Source of the DNA: an uncultured Collinsella sp.
GTDB taxonomy: Bacteria > Actinomycetota > Coriobacteriia > Coriobacteriales > Coriobacteriaceae
Direction: 5' to 3'
DNA length: 6,205 nucleotides
Assembly: GCA_958453575.1 (NCBI GenBank)
Contig: CAUDYH010000081.1
Span: forward strand, 1 to 6,205
This document shows, one piece after another, positions 1 to 6,205 of this stretch; position 1 is the first letter of the stretch, and each line of letters begins with the position of its first letter. The notes beneath the pieces were generated by a model. The model had not been told where the DNA came from. It saw nothing but the letters and a program-made list of their open reading frames with translations, and made no database searches. The position numbers and the translations under genes are program-made.

Positions 1-2756
1 GGGTTAAACAGCCCACCGTCTCTGTACCAGCTGACCTTTCCGCCGCCCGGAGCGCGGTTGGCCAAGGTCAGTTTGTATTTGGCGTCTTTGAAGCCGGTGA
101 AGACGAGGTCGTCTCCCGCCTCATCGGCCGAGTTCCTGGCGATCAGGCCACCGTTCTGGACGTAGACCTTGGCATCTCCGGTCGGGCAGAACCACATGCC
201 GCCGCCCTGCTTTTTCGCATGGTTATCAACAACGAGAGCGTTTTCGATATGGAGCGTGCTATAGACGAGATACTCGTTGCCTTCGCTATATACGCCGCCA
301 CCCATATTCCGAGCAGTATTGTCCTTGATCTCGCCCGCACTGAGCTTGACGTCATCTGAATAGGTATAGATGCCTCCGCCGGCGGAAGCGGAGTTACCCG
401 ATACGGAGCCACCTTTCATAGTGAAAGCGGTATGGTCCCTACCACCCTGCTGCAGGCCGCGATCGACCACGCACACTCCGCCGCCTTTGCCATCAGAATA
501 CGCAATATTGTCCTCGATCTTGCCGCCCTTGAGGGTAAACTCGGCATTCCCTTCGACGTGCACTGCGCCGGAGGGAGTTCGATTCCCAAGCTTATAGCCT
601 CTGTTGCGCACAAGCTGACCACCGGTCATCTCAAAGGAGGCTCTCTGGTTACGAGCCTCGCTGTACATGACCACCGCGCCGCCCTGATAGCCGGCGTTAT
701 CCTCGATACTGCCGTTACTCATCTCAAGGTGGGCATCGCCCATCAGCATGATGCCGGTAGACGAAAGGTAATTACCATCGCCGTCTGCGGAGAAAGACAC
801 GTGATTCTTACGGATAACGCCGCCCTTCATGACAACATGAGCGCCGTCTTTCGCGTGGACAGCGCCGCAATACGCGTCCTTAAGTTCGCACTGCTCGATA
901 ACGCCGCCCGTCATGGTAAGCGAAGCCTTGTCTCCCGACACGTCGATGACACCCGTATTGACGGTGTTCGCAGCGCCGTCGCACACAACGGCCTCGTCAG
1001 AGAGCACAACCGCTCCCCTGCTAGAAATAATGGCGCCCTTGTTGTAGCGACCACTCAGGGACACTTTCCCCGACAGCTCGAGGGATGCCCCCTCGGCAAC
1101 ATTGACCAGTACGGAGAAGCCGCTTTTCTTTGCCAAGATGGTATAGGGCTCATCCGACGTGATCTTAATCATCTTCCCGGCAGGAATCGTGAGCGTGGAG
1201 CCAAGCTTCACGTGCTTTTTCAGGGTGATGACGGTTTCCTTGTCATAGGGGGCCTCGTCGACCAGATCCTGAAGGGTCTTGGTGCTGTCATCGCTCACGG
1301 TACCGCCGACGCCGTCATCGATGGACTCGCGCGTGTAGACGATATCGACGCCAAAGAACGGGAGGTTCTCCGAGCCTTTGATGTCGTCCATGCTGTTTTC
1401 GATTGTGATCTTTTTAACCGTGCTGCCTTCAAACATACCCGAGGGTATTTCGGTGAGGCCGCGCCCGATCGTCACATCCTTCACGCCACCTACGCCCGAG
1501 AAGGCCGCCGTGCCAACGGAAGTCACGGAATCCGGAATGGAAAGCTGCTCCGGCAACGTGCCGTAATAGAAGGCGTAGTTGCCAATTGTCTCAAGTGTCC
1601 TGGGAAGCTGGACGGCGACGTTGCTCTGGATAAAGGCCCACTCACCGATACTCTTCAGGCTGTCGCAAAGCCCCACGATCTTAACCGGTGTGTAGCAGAA
1701 CGCATTGTCCGGAATGTTCTGAAGCGAGGACAGATCCACGGACGCCTGCAGATTTTTGCACTCGTAAAAAGCCCCCCAGCCCATCTTTGTCACCTTGCTT
1801 AGATTGGGCACGCTCACCAGGCTGGCGCACCCCTGGAAAGCAGAGGATCCGATGCTCTTCAATGTGCCTGGGAAATCGATCCCAGTCAAACTCGAGCAAG
1901 TCCGAAACGCCCCATCCCCGATGGACTCGATTTCGCTCAGCGCGGTGACGGACGTGAGAGAGGTGCATCCGTCAAACATGTGCGAGGGGATCTTGGTAAC
2001 CGAAGCGGGCAACGACACGCTTGTCAGAGACGTGCAGTCTTCGAACACGCCCGTTATGGTGTCGGAGAAGGCGACATCTTTTGGAAACTCGATGCCTGTG
2101 AGGGCCGTAGCCCCCTCGAAGGCGCCCGAGCCCGAAATCATTTTGAGGGTTGAGGGGAGATCGATCTCCGAAAGGTTGCTGCAGCCATAGACCATCATGT
2201 TGGCGCTAATCTCCTCGACGCCCTCATCGAAATAGAGCTTTTCGAGCGAGCCAGCGTTTTGCAGCGAGCAAGCGAAGTTCTTGATGGAGCCAGGGATATG
2301 GAGCTCCTTGACCTTTGCGAACCTCCGGAAATTCCCTCCGTACATTTTTTCGAGCGTGTCGGGAAGCGTCAGCTGCTCAACGTTCTTGGCCACGATACCA
2401 GACGAGAAATAAAGTTTGGTGACTTTGTAGGTCTGGCCACCATGCTCGATGGAGCTGGGCACACTCACCGCGGTCACACTGTCGTCGGCAACAATACCTG
2501 TGATTTCCGCCGTGCCCTTATCCGTGGTCTCGCACGAATAGGTCACGCCGTCCTGGGTGATCTCAAACTCCTCCGCAGTATACGCAGTCCGCGATTCCGT
2601 GGCCGCATATGCGACACCGGCCGTCGCGCCAACGGATAAACATCCGAAGCCGAGAACCAGCGCAAGGCAGAGAGCAGCGACTCTCTGCCCCCCCCCCGCC
2701 GAAAACTTTCCTCTCCAAGTCCCTTCTCCCCCTCTGGTGTCGCCTTCTCTTCCCAC
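1..2756 (-). CDS. Secreted BspA-type leucine-rich-repeat and beta-helix surface protein, C-terminus missing
   Basis: Reading this strand from about 2780 to the window edge gives one frame with no stop, about 918 codons from the GTG at 2756. The N-terminus has a hydrophobic signal sequence (VAALCLALVLGFG) and a likely signal peptidase I site after AYA. From about 2460 to 1330 come some 14-15 repeats of 20-25 residues typical of BspA-type LRRs (LRR_5), for example SIGDGAFRTCSSLTGI and SIGSSAFQGCASL. From about 1270 to 60 come at least nine beta-helix-like turns of the form xMxGGxIxxN followed by GGG or GGA (MKGGVIRKN, MTGGQLVRN, MKGGSVSGN). Such proteins are exported and usually act as adhesins or host-interaction proteins; the ligand here is unknown. 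The cell-wall anchor would lie beyond the left edge. The GTG at 2756 is the only ordinary start in the open frame, but it has no ribosome binding site and gives an odd 27-residue charged leader. The TTG at 2718 is a far better start but is out of frame by one base because of a G10 tract. The presence of the protein is secure; its start is not. Confidence 0.88.
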   Translation of the reverse strand, partial: MGREGDTRGGEGTWRGKFSAGGGQRVAALCLALVLGFGCLSVGATAGVAYAATESRTAYTAEEFEITQDGVTYSCETTDKGTAEITGIVADDSVTAVSVPSSIEHGGQTYKVTKLYFSSGIVAKNVEQLTLPDTLEKMYGGNFRRFAKVKELHIPGSIKNFACSLQNAGSLEKLYFDEGVEEISANMMVYGCSNLSEIDLPSTLKMISGSGAFEGATALTGIEFPKDVAFSDTITGVFEDCTSLTSVSLPASVTKIPSHMFDGCTSLTSVTALSEIESIGDGAFRTCSSLTGIDFPGTLKSIGSSAFQGCASLVSVPNLSKVTKMGWGAFYECKNLQASVDLSSLQNIPDNAFCYTPVKIVGLCDSLKSIGEWAFIQSNVAVQLPRTLETIGNYAFYYGTLPEQLSIPDSVTSVGTAAFSGVGGVKDVTIGRGLTEIPSGMFEGSTVKKITIENSMDDIKGSENLPFFGVDIVYTRESIDDGVGGTVSDDSTKTLQDLVDEAPYDKETVITLKKHVKLGSTLTIPAGKMIKITSDEPYTILAKKSGFSVLVNVAEGASLELSGKVSLSGRYNKGAIISSRGAVVLSDEAVVCDGAANTVNTGVIDVSGDKASLTMTGGVIEQCELKDAYCGAVHAKDGAHVVMKGGVIRKNHVSFSADGDGNYLSSTGIMLMGDAHLEMSNGSIEDNAGYQGGAVVMYSEARNQRASFEMTGGQLVRNRGYKLGNRTPSGAVHVEGNAEFTLKGGKIEDNIAYSDGKGGGVCVVDRGLQQGGRDHTAFTMKGGSVSGNSASAGGGIYTYSDDVKLSAGEIKDNTARNMGGGVYSEGNEYLVYSTLHIENALVVDNHAKKQGGGMWFCPTGDAKVYVQNGGLIARNSADEAGDDLVFTGFKDAKYKLTLANRAPGGGKVSWYRDGGLFN
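2688..2697 (-). repeat. Homopolymer G10 tract inside the signal-peptide coding region
   Basis: Ten consecutive C residues on the plus strand are G10 in the coding sense of the surface-protein gene, seven codons after the TTG at 2718. I followed the three possible frames. Nine Gs (or twelve) join the TTG and its ribosome binding site to the long frame. Ten Gs join only the GTG at 2756, which has no ribosome binding site. Eleven Gs join a frame that has no start codon back to its upstream stop (TAA at 2773-2771). Poly-G tracts of this length are known contingency loci in other bacteria, where slipped-strand mispairing turns surface genes on and off. Long homopolymers are also prone to sequencing error. 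Confidence 0.9.
2716..2733 (-). promoter_or_regulatory. Strong ribosome binding site and TTG start, out of frame in this copy
   Basis: On the minus strand AGGGGGAG (2733-2726) lies seven bases before a TTG codon (2718-2716). Translation from this TTG begins MERKVFGGGG. It would run straight into the hydrophobic signal peptide if the following G tract were nine rather than ten bases long. With ten Gs it leaves the frame and stops at a TGA at 2565-2563 after 51 residues. No other candidate start for this gene has a comparable ribosome binding site, so I infer that this is the natural start. Confidence 0.6.
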
Positions 2757-2949
2757 GAGCGATCTATTGATTAAGGACAGTTAAAGACAACATTATGACC
2801 AAAGAGGCCCATCATGGAGATAATCCACGTCTTCGCCCGAAATGGTAATTAATTGGCATGATTAATTGGCGAACAACTGAACGAAGAGCAATCTACTAAT
2901 GGCACATAAATGGCGGCGTCAACACCTGAAGTGCAAAAAGACTACTTTT
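2757..2949. other. AT-rich intergenic region between the surface-protein gene and the TadA-kinase gene
   Basis: No supportable gene lies here. The stretch is much more AT-rich than its flanks. On the minus strand CATAAT (2797-2792) matches the -10 consensus at five of six positions and would give a leader of about 65 bases before the TTG at 2718, but I see no convincing -35. I found no GC-rich hairpin with a T-run that would clearly end the upstream gene. After its stop there is only a weak five-base stem (AAAAG/CTTTT). Readthrough from the upstream gene cannot be excluded. Confidence 0.5.
2848..2870. repeat. Perfect 10-base direct repeat ATTAATTGGC at 13-base spacing
   Basis: Copies lie at 2848-2857 and 2861-2870, separated by ATG. 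ATTAAT within each is itself palindromic. They sit about 130-155 bases upstream of the surface-protein start and could be a tandem operator. No regulator can be named, and in AT-rich DNA a local repeat of this size could be chance. Confidence 0.4.
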
Positions 2950-4731
2950 CTAGATGCGGCCGAGGTCGTAGGCTCGCGCAACAGACTCGCCGGCACAGAT
3001 GAGGTTGGTTGTGGCTTCTTGCGGATCGAGTGCCCGCTCCAGGTCCATGGGCTTGCGACAGATCGGCAGTACAAGGTCAATGCCCTGCTCATACACCGCA
3101 TCCAGGTTGACGGCGCGACCGCCCACGACAGCGGCCACCGGCTTGCCATAGCGCATGGCACGGCGGGCCACACCCACCGGCGCTTTGCCGGCGGCGGATT
3201 GCTCATCCATATTGCCCTCGCCCGTTATGACCAGGTCGACATCGCGCACGCGCTCGTCAAATCCCACGAGGTCGAGCACGGTCTCAACGCCCGAACGCAA
3301 CTCGGCACCAAGTGCCAACAACGCGGCGCCCAGGCCGCCGGCGGCACCGGCACCGGGCACGCCGAGCACCGAGCCAAATGTCCGTGCGCCCTCGGGTGTG
3401 TGCAACAACCCCTGGGCTCGAGCTCCGGCAATCGCAGCGTCGAGCAAGCGGCCGTAGCCGACCATCCAGCTGTCGCACCTGCTCAGCGCCTCGGCATCAT
3501 CAGCCGGCAGACCCTTCTGTCCGCCGAACACTGCAAGCGCGCCGCGACGCCCTACGAGCGGATTCTCGACATCGGAAAGCACCACGACACGCGCGCCATT
3601 CAGTGCCCGTAGCGCCGGTGCCAAATCGATACTCGCCACGTGTTCAAGGCCCGCGAGCCCCGGCGCGATATCGCAGCCACGGTCATCGACAAGACGCGCG
3701 CCCAGCGCCTGCAGCATGCCGGCGCCACCGTCGTTGGTGGCGCTGCCGCCCAAGCCAATATAGATAGTCTTTGCGCCCGTGCGAACCGCGCGAAGCATGA
3801 GCTCGCCCACGCCATAGGTTGTAGCGGCCAGCGCCGACGACTCCGTGCAAGGCGAGTACCCGATGCCGGCCGCCTCGGCCATCTCGATGACCGCGGACTC
3901 GCGCTCGACATCAACCAGCATCCGGGCAGGCACACGCTCGCCCAAGGGGCCTGCCACCTCGCAGGTCACAATCTCACCGCCGCACGCGGCAACGGCATCG
4001 AGCGTTCCCTCACCACCATCTGCCAGCGGCAACGTGGCCACCTGGGCATCGGACCACACACGGCGCACGCCTTCGGCAACCGCCGCCTCCGCCTGCGCGC
4101 TCGAAACGCTACCCTTAAAGGAGTCGATCGCCAACAGCACACGGCGGGGCCGGCGGCACGCGGCACCAAAATCGACCACCTCAACGGCGATTTCTTCGGC
4201 ACACGCGAGCGCCTCGGCATGAGCGGCATGTGCCTCAAGATCGGCCCCACAACCGCAGCCAGTACCATCGGTGCCACGCAACCCACTAAAATAGCCGCTC
4301 AACACCTCACGACACTCGTCTGCCAGCACGCCAGCCGTCACGTTAAACCGATGATTCAGGCGCGAATCGGCATTCAAATCGTATAGGGATCCCAACGCAC
4401 CCGCCTTGGCGTCGCTCGCGCCATACACGCAGCGCCCCACGCGCGCGTTGACCATAAGCCCCGCGCACATGCAGCAGGGTTCGAGCGTCACGTAGACCGT
4501 ACAGTCGGAAAGGCGCCAGCGGCCAAGCGCCTGGGCAGCGGCGCACAGGGCCGCGAACTCTGCATGCGCCGAAGGGTCCTGGTCGAGCTCGCGACGATTA
4601 TGCGCCCTCGCGACGATCTCGCCGTCGCGCACCACTACGGCTCCGATGGGCACCTCTCCCACCGCCGCGGCGGCTCGCGCCTCCGCCAACGCCTCGCGCA
4701 TGAACTTCTCGTCGATTTCGGTGATCGTCAT
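2950..4731 (-). CDS. tadA: Fusion of tRNA adenosine deaminase (TadA) and glycerate 2-kinase
   Basis: An intact 593-residue protein with two enzymes end to end. Residues 1 to about 150 are TadA, the zinc enzyme that converts A34 to inosine in tRNA-Arg(ACG). The HAE motif gives zinc ligand H56 and catalytic E58, and PCCMC gives C86 and C89 as the other ligands. Residues about 197-593 are a GarK/GlxK-type glycerate kinase, which phosphorylates D-glycerate to 2-phosphoglycerate with ATP. It shows AIDSFKGS (201-208), LPLADGGEGT (234-243), GLGGSATNDGGAG (326-338), LSDVENPL (385-392), GVPGAGAAGGLG (457-468) and VITGEGNMDEQSAAGKAP (501-518). A linker of some 45 residues, Ala-rich with a CGC motif (159-161), joins them. 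Lengths fit complete copies of both. I chose the ATG at 4731 because AGGGAAGG lies six bases upstream. An in-frame ATG at 4782 would add 17 residues reaching the tRNA gene and is unlikely. Both enzymes appear catalytically intact and cytosolic. The two families have no known functional link. Confidence 0.93.
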   Translation of the reverse strand: MTITEIDEKFMREALAEARAAAAVGEVPIGAVVVRDGEIVARAHNRRELDQDPSAHAEFAALCAAAQALGRWRLSDCTVYVTLEPCCMCAGLMVNARVGRCVYGASDAKAGALGSLYDLNADSRLNHRFNVTAGVLADECREVLSGYFSGLRGTDGTGCGCGADLEAHAAHAEALACAEEIAVEVVDFGAACRRPRRVLLAIDSFKGSVSSAQAEAAVAEGVRRVWSDAQVATLPLADGGEGTLDAVAACGGEIVTCEVAGPLGERVPARMLVDVERESAVIEMAEAAGIGYSPCTESSALAATTYGVGELMLRAVRTGAKTIYIGLGGSATNDGGAGMLQALGARLVDDRGCDIAPGLAGLEHVASIDLAPALRALNGARVVVLSDVENPLVGRRGALAVFGGQKGLPADDAEALSRCDSWMVGYGRLLDAAIAGARAQGLLHTPEGARTFGSVLGVPGAGAAGGLGAALLALGAELRSGVETVLDLVGFDERVRDVDLVITGEGNMDEQSAAGKAPVGVARRAMRYGKPVAAVVGGRAVNLDAVYEQGIDLVLPICRKPMDLERALDPQEATTNLICAGESVARAYDLGRI

Positions 4732-4762
4732 CGTTCGCCTTCCCTGTTGCAAATTCAAAACG

Positions 4763-4772
4763 ATGCTATCAT
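4763..4772. promoter_or_regulatory. Shared, near-palindromic extended -10 element between tRNA-Ser and the TadA-kinase gene
   Basis: The plus strand reads TGCTATCAT (4764-4772), an extended -10 pointing at tRNA-Ser, with transcription expected to start a few bases before 4783. The minus strand of the same bases reads TGATAGCAT (4771-4763), an extended -10 pointing at the fusion gene, with a leader of roughly 25 bases. Neither side has a good -35 at 17 bases (TTGCAA at 4747-4752 is 14 bases from the tRNA -10). The whole divergent gap is only 51 bases, so both promoters must lie in or near it. Confidence 0.4.
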
Positions 4773-4782
4773 TACGACTCAC

Positions 4783-4872
4783 GGAGAGATGGCAGAGCGG
4801 TTGAATGCGGCGGTCTTGAAAACCGTTGAGCGCGAGAGCGTTCCGGGGGTTCGAATCCCCCTCTCTCCGCCA
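4783..4872 (+). tRNA. tRNA-Ser (anticodon UGA)
   Basis: The acceptor stem pairs GGAGAGA (4783-4789) with TCTCTCC (4862-4868). It is followed by discriminator G at 4869 and an encoded CCA at 4870-4872. The anticodon stem GCGGT/ACCGT encloses the loop CTTGAAA, with anticodon TGA at 4817-4819, which reads UCA and other UCN serine codons. A long variable arm and the T arm GGGGG-TTCGAAT-CCCCC complete a class II tRNA. A short T-run (4874-4877) follows. No integrase or duplicated tRNA 3' end is seen nearby. Confidence 0.97.
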
Positions 4873-4875
4873 CTT

Positions 4876-5472
4876 TTAGTGATGCACCGGCGTCATGGTC
4901 CGCTCGAACAGCGCATCGACAACGTCGGCCATCTCGGGTCGACGCTCAAGATTGTGGCCCGATTCCCACCATATCGTGAAAAGTCGAATAATACCGCCGG
5001 CGACAAACTCAGACGTCGTCTCGAGTGACACGGGGGCCAGGGCATCCTCGGCAAGCACGTTCATCACACGCTCGCGGATGGAGCGGGCAATGCGGTCGCA
5101 AATCATGCTGGTCAGCATGCCCGACATGCTGCTCGCCAAAATGTTGTCCATGAGCTGCTCATGGGCCAGAATCAGGTCCATGGCTTCGGTGAACACCTCA
5201 TGGCGAAGCACGCGCACGTCGTCGGCCGACACCGTGCCGCCCTCGCCAGCCCGCTTTTGCGGCAAGCCCGACATAAGCTCATCGATATAAAAGGCAAAGT
5301 AATCGTTCTTGTCGCGAAAGTGCTTGTAGAACGTCGTACGGCGAATCATGGCGCGGTCGCACAGCATGGCAACCGTCAGGTCCTCAAAACGATGCTCCTC
5401 GAGAAGCTCGGTGAAGGCATCGAACAGGGCGCGATAGGTTTTCTTAATACGAAGGTCCACTGGTATCGCCAT
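4876..5472 (-). CDS. TetR/AcrR-family transcriptional regulator
   Basis: A 198-residue protein of normal TetR length. The N-terminal DNA-binding domain spans residues about 8-60. It includes a helix-turn-helix around 32-51 (LTVAMLCDR followed by TTFYKHF), the most conserved signature of the family. The C-terminal part, about 80-198, is helical and should form the ligand-binding and dimer domain. Its fold resembles the TetR C-terminal domains of poorly characterised Gram-positive regulators; I cannot name the ligand. The ATG at 5472 is chosen for convention. A GTG at 5460 (residue 5) is a real alternative, because the only purine-rich sequence, GAGG, abuts the ATG but lies 12 bases before the GTG. 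The frame also stays open up to 5733, across the divergent regulatory region, but that extension is low-complexity and unlikely. The gene ends three bases from the tRNA-Ser 3' end, convergent with it, and is divergent from lemA, so self-control and control of lemA are plausible. Confidence 0.9.
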   Translation of the reverse strand: MAIPVDLRIKKTYRALFDAFTELLEEHRFEDLTVAMLCDRAMIRRTTFYKHFRDKNDYFAFYIDELMSGLPQKRAGEGGTVSADDVRVLRHEVFTEAMDLILAHEQLMDNILASSMSGMLTSMICDRIARSIRERVMNVLAEDALAPVSLETTSEFVAGGIIRLFTIWWESGHNLERRPEMADVVDALFERTMTPVHH

Positions 5473-5562
5473 CCTCAGGGTAAAGACAACACTCGTCAAT
5501 CTGTCGCATATCTTACACCTGTACCTCGCGCGCTTTGCCCCGCTGCCAACCCCGCCGAAAAC

Positions 5563-5624
5563 ATAACGCTTACCGGAAAGTTCGGCACGGCAAAACGTTG
5601 CGGGTATACTAGTAGCGTTATACC
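5563..5624. promoter_or_regulatory. Inverted-repeat region and lemA promoter candidate
   Basis: The 199-base gap between tetR and lemA holds several symmetric elements. GGTATA (5603-5608) and TATACC (5619-5624) form a dyad with ten bases between the arms. It overlaps TATACT (5605-5610), the best -10 candidate for lemA, whose -35 is poor. ATAACGCT (5563-5570) recurs inverted as AGCGTTAT (5614-5621), with centres 51 bases apart, close to five helical turns. Such sites would suit the dimeric TetR protein encoded next door, but binding is inference. Confidence 0.4.
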
Positions 5625-5671
5625 AACGGCAGCTGGCGCATGCCGCCGCGGCCATTCGAAACGGAGACATC

Positions 5672-6205
5672 ATGCTTCCCGTCATCATCGGCATCGTTGT
5701 TGTCATTGTGATTGCCTGCGCCATCGCCGGCATCTACAACAACATGGTCACCAAGCGCAACCGCATCGATAACGCCTGGCAGAACATCGATACGCAGCTG
5801 CAGCGCCGCAACGACCTGATCCCCAACCTGGTCGAGACCGTCAAGGGCTACGCCAAGCACGAGCAGGAGACGCTCTCCGCCGTGATCAGCGCGCGTAACA
5901 CCGCCGTCAAGGCCACCACGCCCGAGGCCAAGATGGAAGCCGACAACGTGCTGACCGGTGCGCTGCGCCAGCTCTTCGCCGTAGCCGAGGCCTATCCCGA
6001 CCTTAAGGCAAACACCAACTTTACGCAGCTGCAGGCATCGCTCGAGGATACCGAGAACAAGATTAGCTATGCACGCCAGAGCTACAACGACTGCGTGCTC
6101 AGCTACAACAACGCCATTCAGACGTTCCCGGCTGTCATCTTTGCCGGCATCTTCCAGTTTAAGGAGCGCCAGGGCTTCGAGGCCGCCGAAGCAGCCCGCC
6201 AGGCC
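5672..6205 (+). CDS. lemA: LemA family protein, C-terminus cut by window edge
   Basis: The first 178 residues of a LemA protein, which is usually about 185-190 residues, so only a few residues should be missing. The ATG at 5672 has GGAG five bases upstream. Residues about 3-22 (PVIIGIVVVIVIACAIAGIY) are a single N-terminal membrane segment. The rest is a long helical bundle with family hallmarks: NAWQNIDTQLQRRNDLIPNLVETV early in the soluble part (the conserved W and RRxDLIPNLV), ISARN (about 72-76), YNxxVLSYNNAIQTFP, and the C-terminal FKERQGFEA element. LemA proteins are membrane-anchored and of unsettled function. In Gram-positives they often sit beside genes for membrane peptidases or TPM/DUF2207 proteins, which may follow outside the window. 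Confidence 0.96.
   Translation, partial: MLPVIIGIVVVIVIACAIAGIYNNMVTKRNRIDNAWQNIDTQLQRRNDLIPNLVETVKGYAKHEQETLSAVISARNTAVKATTPEAKMEADNVLTGALRQLFAVAEAYPDLKANTNFTQLQASLEDTENKISYARQSYNDCVLSYNNAIQTFPAVIFAGIFQFKERQGFEAAEAARQA

Noticed and set aside
432..1802. Long 456-codon open frame on the plus strand
   Set aside because: It lies opposite the surface-protein gene. The minus-strand translation shows clear LRR and beta-helix repeats, while this frame has low-complexity His/Arg/Ala-rich sequence and no recognisable domain.
2899..4386. Plus-strand open frames of 237 and 248 codons opposite the TadA-kinase gene
   Set aside because: They are typical antisense shadows in GC-rich DNA. The minus strand carries all the conserved catalytic motifs.
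4783..4872. tRNA-Ser 3' end as an attachment site for an integrated element
   Set aside because: No integrase, no repeated tRNA 3' fragment and no change in gene style is visible next to it.
2782..5491. Shared 11-mer TAAAGACAACA at 2782-2792 and 5481-5491, upstream of two minus-strand genes
   Set aside because: Several repeated 11-mers are expected by chance in a window of this size, and the distances to the two starts differ.
5473..5733. Extended N-terminus of the TetR protein, from an ATG at 5733
   Set aside because: The added 87 residues are Met/Thr/Ala-rich low-complexity sequence that would overlap the lemA start. The normal TetR length is reached from 5472 or 5460.
5618..5860. 80-codon minus-strand frame opposite the start of lemA
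   Set aside because: It is antisense to the LemA membrane segment, whose family signature is unmistakable. The frame is Asp/Val/Gly-rich with no ribosome binding site noted.

Overview
The window looks like chromosomal DNA of a high-GC Gram-positive gut bacterium. A Collinsella-like member of the Coriobacteriia is my best guess. It rests on the GC-rich, GC3-rich codon use, the large secreted BspA-type leucine-rich-repeat protein and the tRNA gene with an encoded CCA end. It is an impression from composition and gene style, not a database match.

Layout: (1) 1-2756, minus strand: a large secreted surface protein that runs off the left edge. It has a signal peptide, about 14-15 BspA-type leucine-rich repeats, then a beta-helix-like domain with at least nine turns. 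Its signal-peptide region contains a run of ten G residues, and this run decides whether the best-looking start (TTG with a strong ribosome binding site) is in frame. (2) 2757-2949: an AT-rich intergenic stretch with a 10-base direct repeat. (3) 2950-4731, minus strand: one intact reading frame that joins a tRNA adenosine deaminase (TadA) to a glycerate 2-kinase. (4) 4783-4872, plus strand: tRNA-Ser(UGA), divergent from the fusion gene across 51 bases. (5) 4876-5472, minus strand: a TetR-family regulator whose stop codon lies three bases past the tRNA. (6) 5473-5671: a divergent regulatory region with inverted repeats. (7) 5672-6205, plus strand: LemA, cut off by the right edge just before its usual C-terminus.

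The genes do not form one pathway. The TadA half and tRNA-Ser both belong to translation, although TadA acts mainly on tRNA-Arg(ACG). TetR and lemA are divergent, so TetR control of lemA is plausible but unproven. The observation most worth following is the G10 tract in the surface-protein gene: with nine Gs the TTG start yields a textbook signal peptide fused to the repeats, whereas with the ten Gs seen here that start yields only a 51-residue dead-end peptide. This is the pattern expected of a phase-variable surface antigen. A homopolymer sequencing error is the main alternative.
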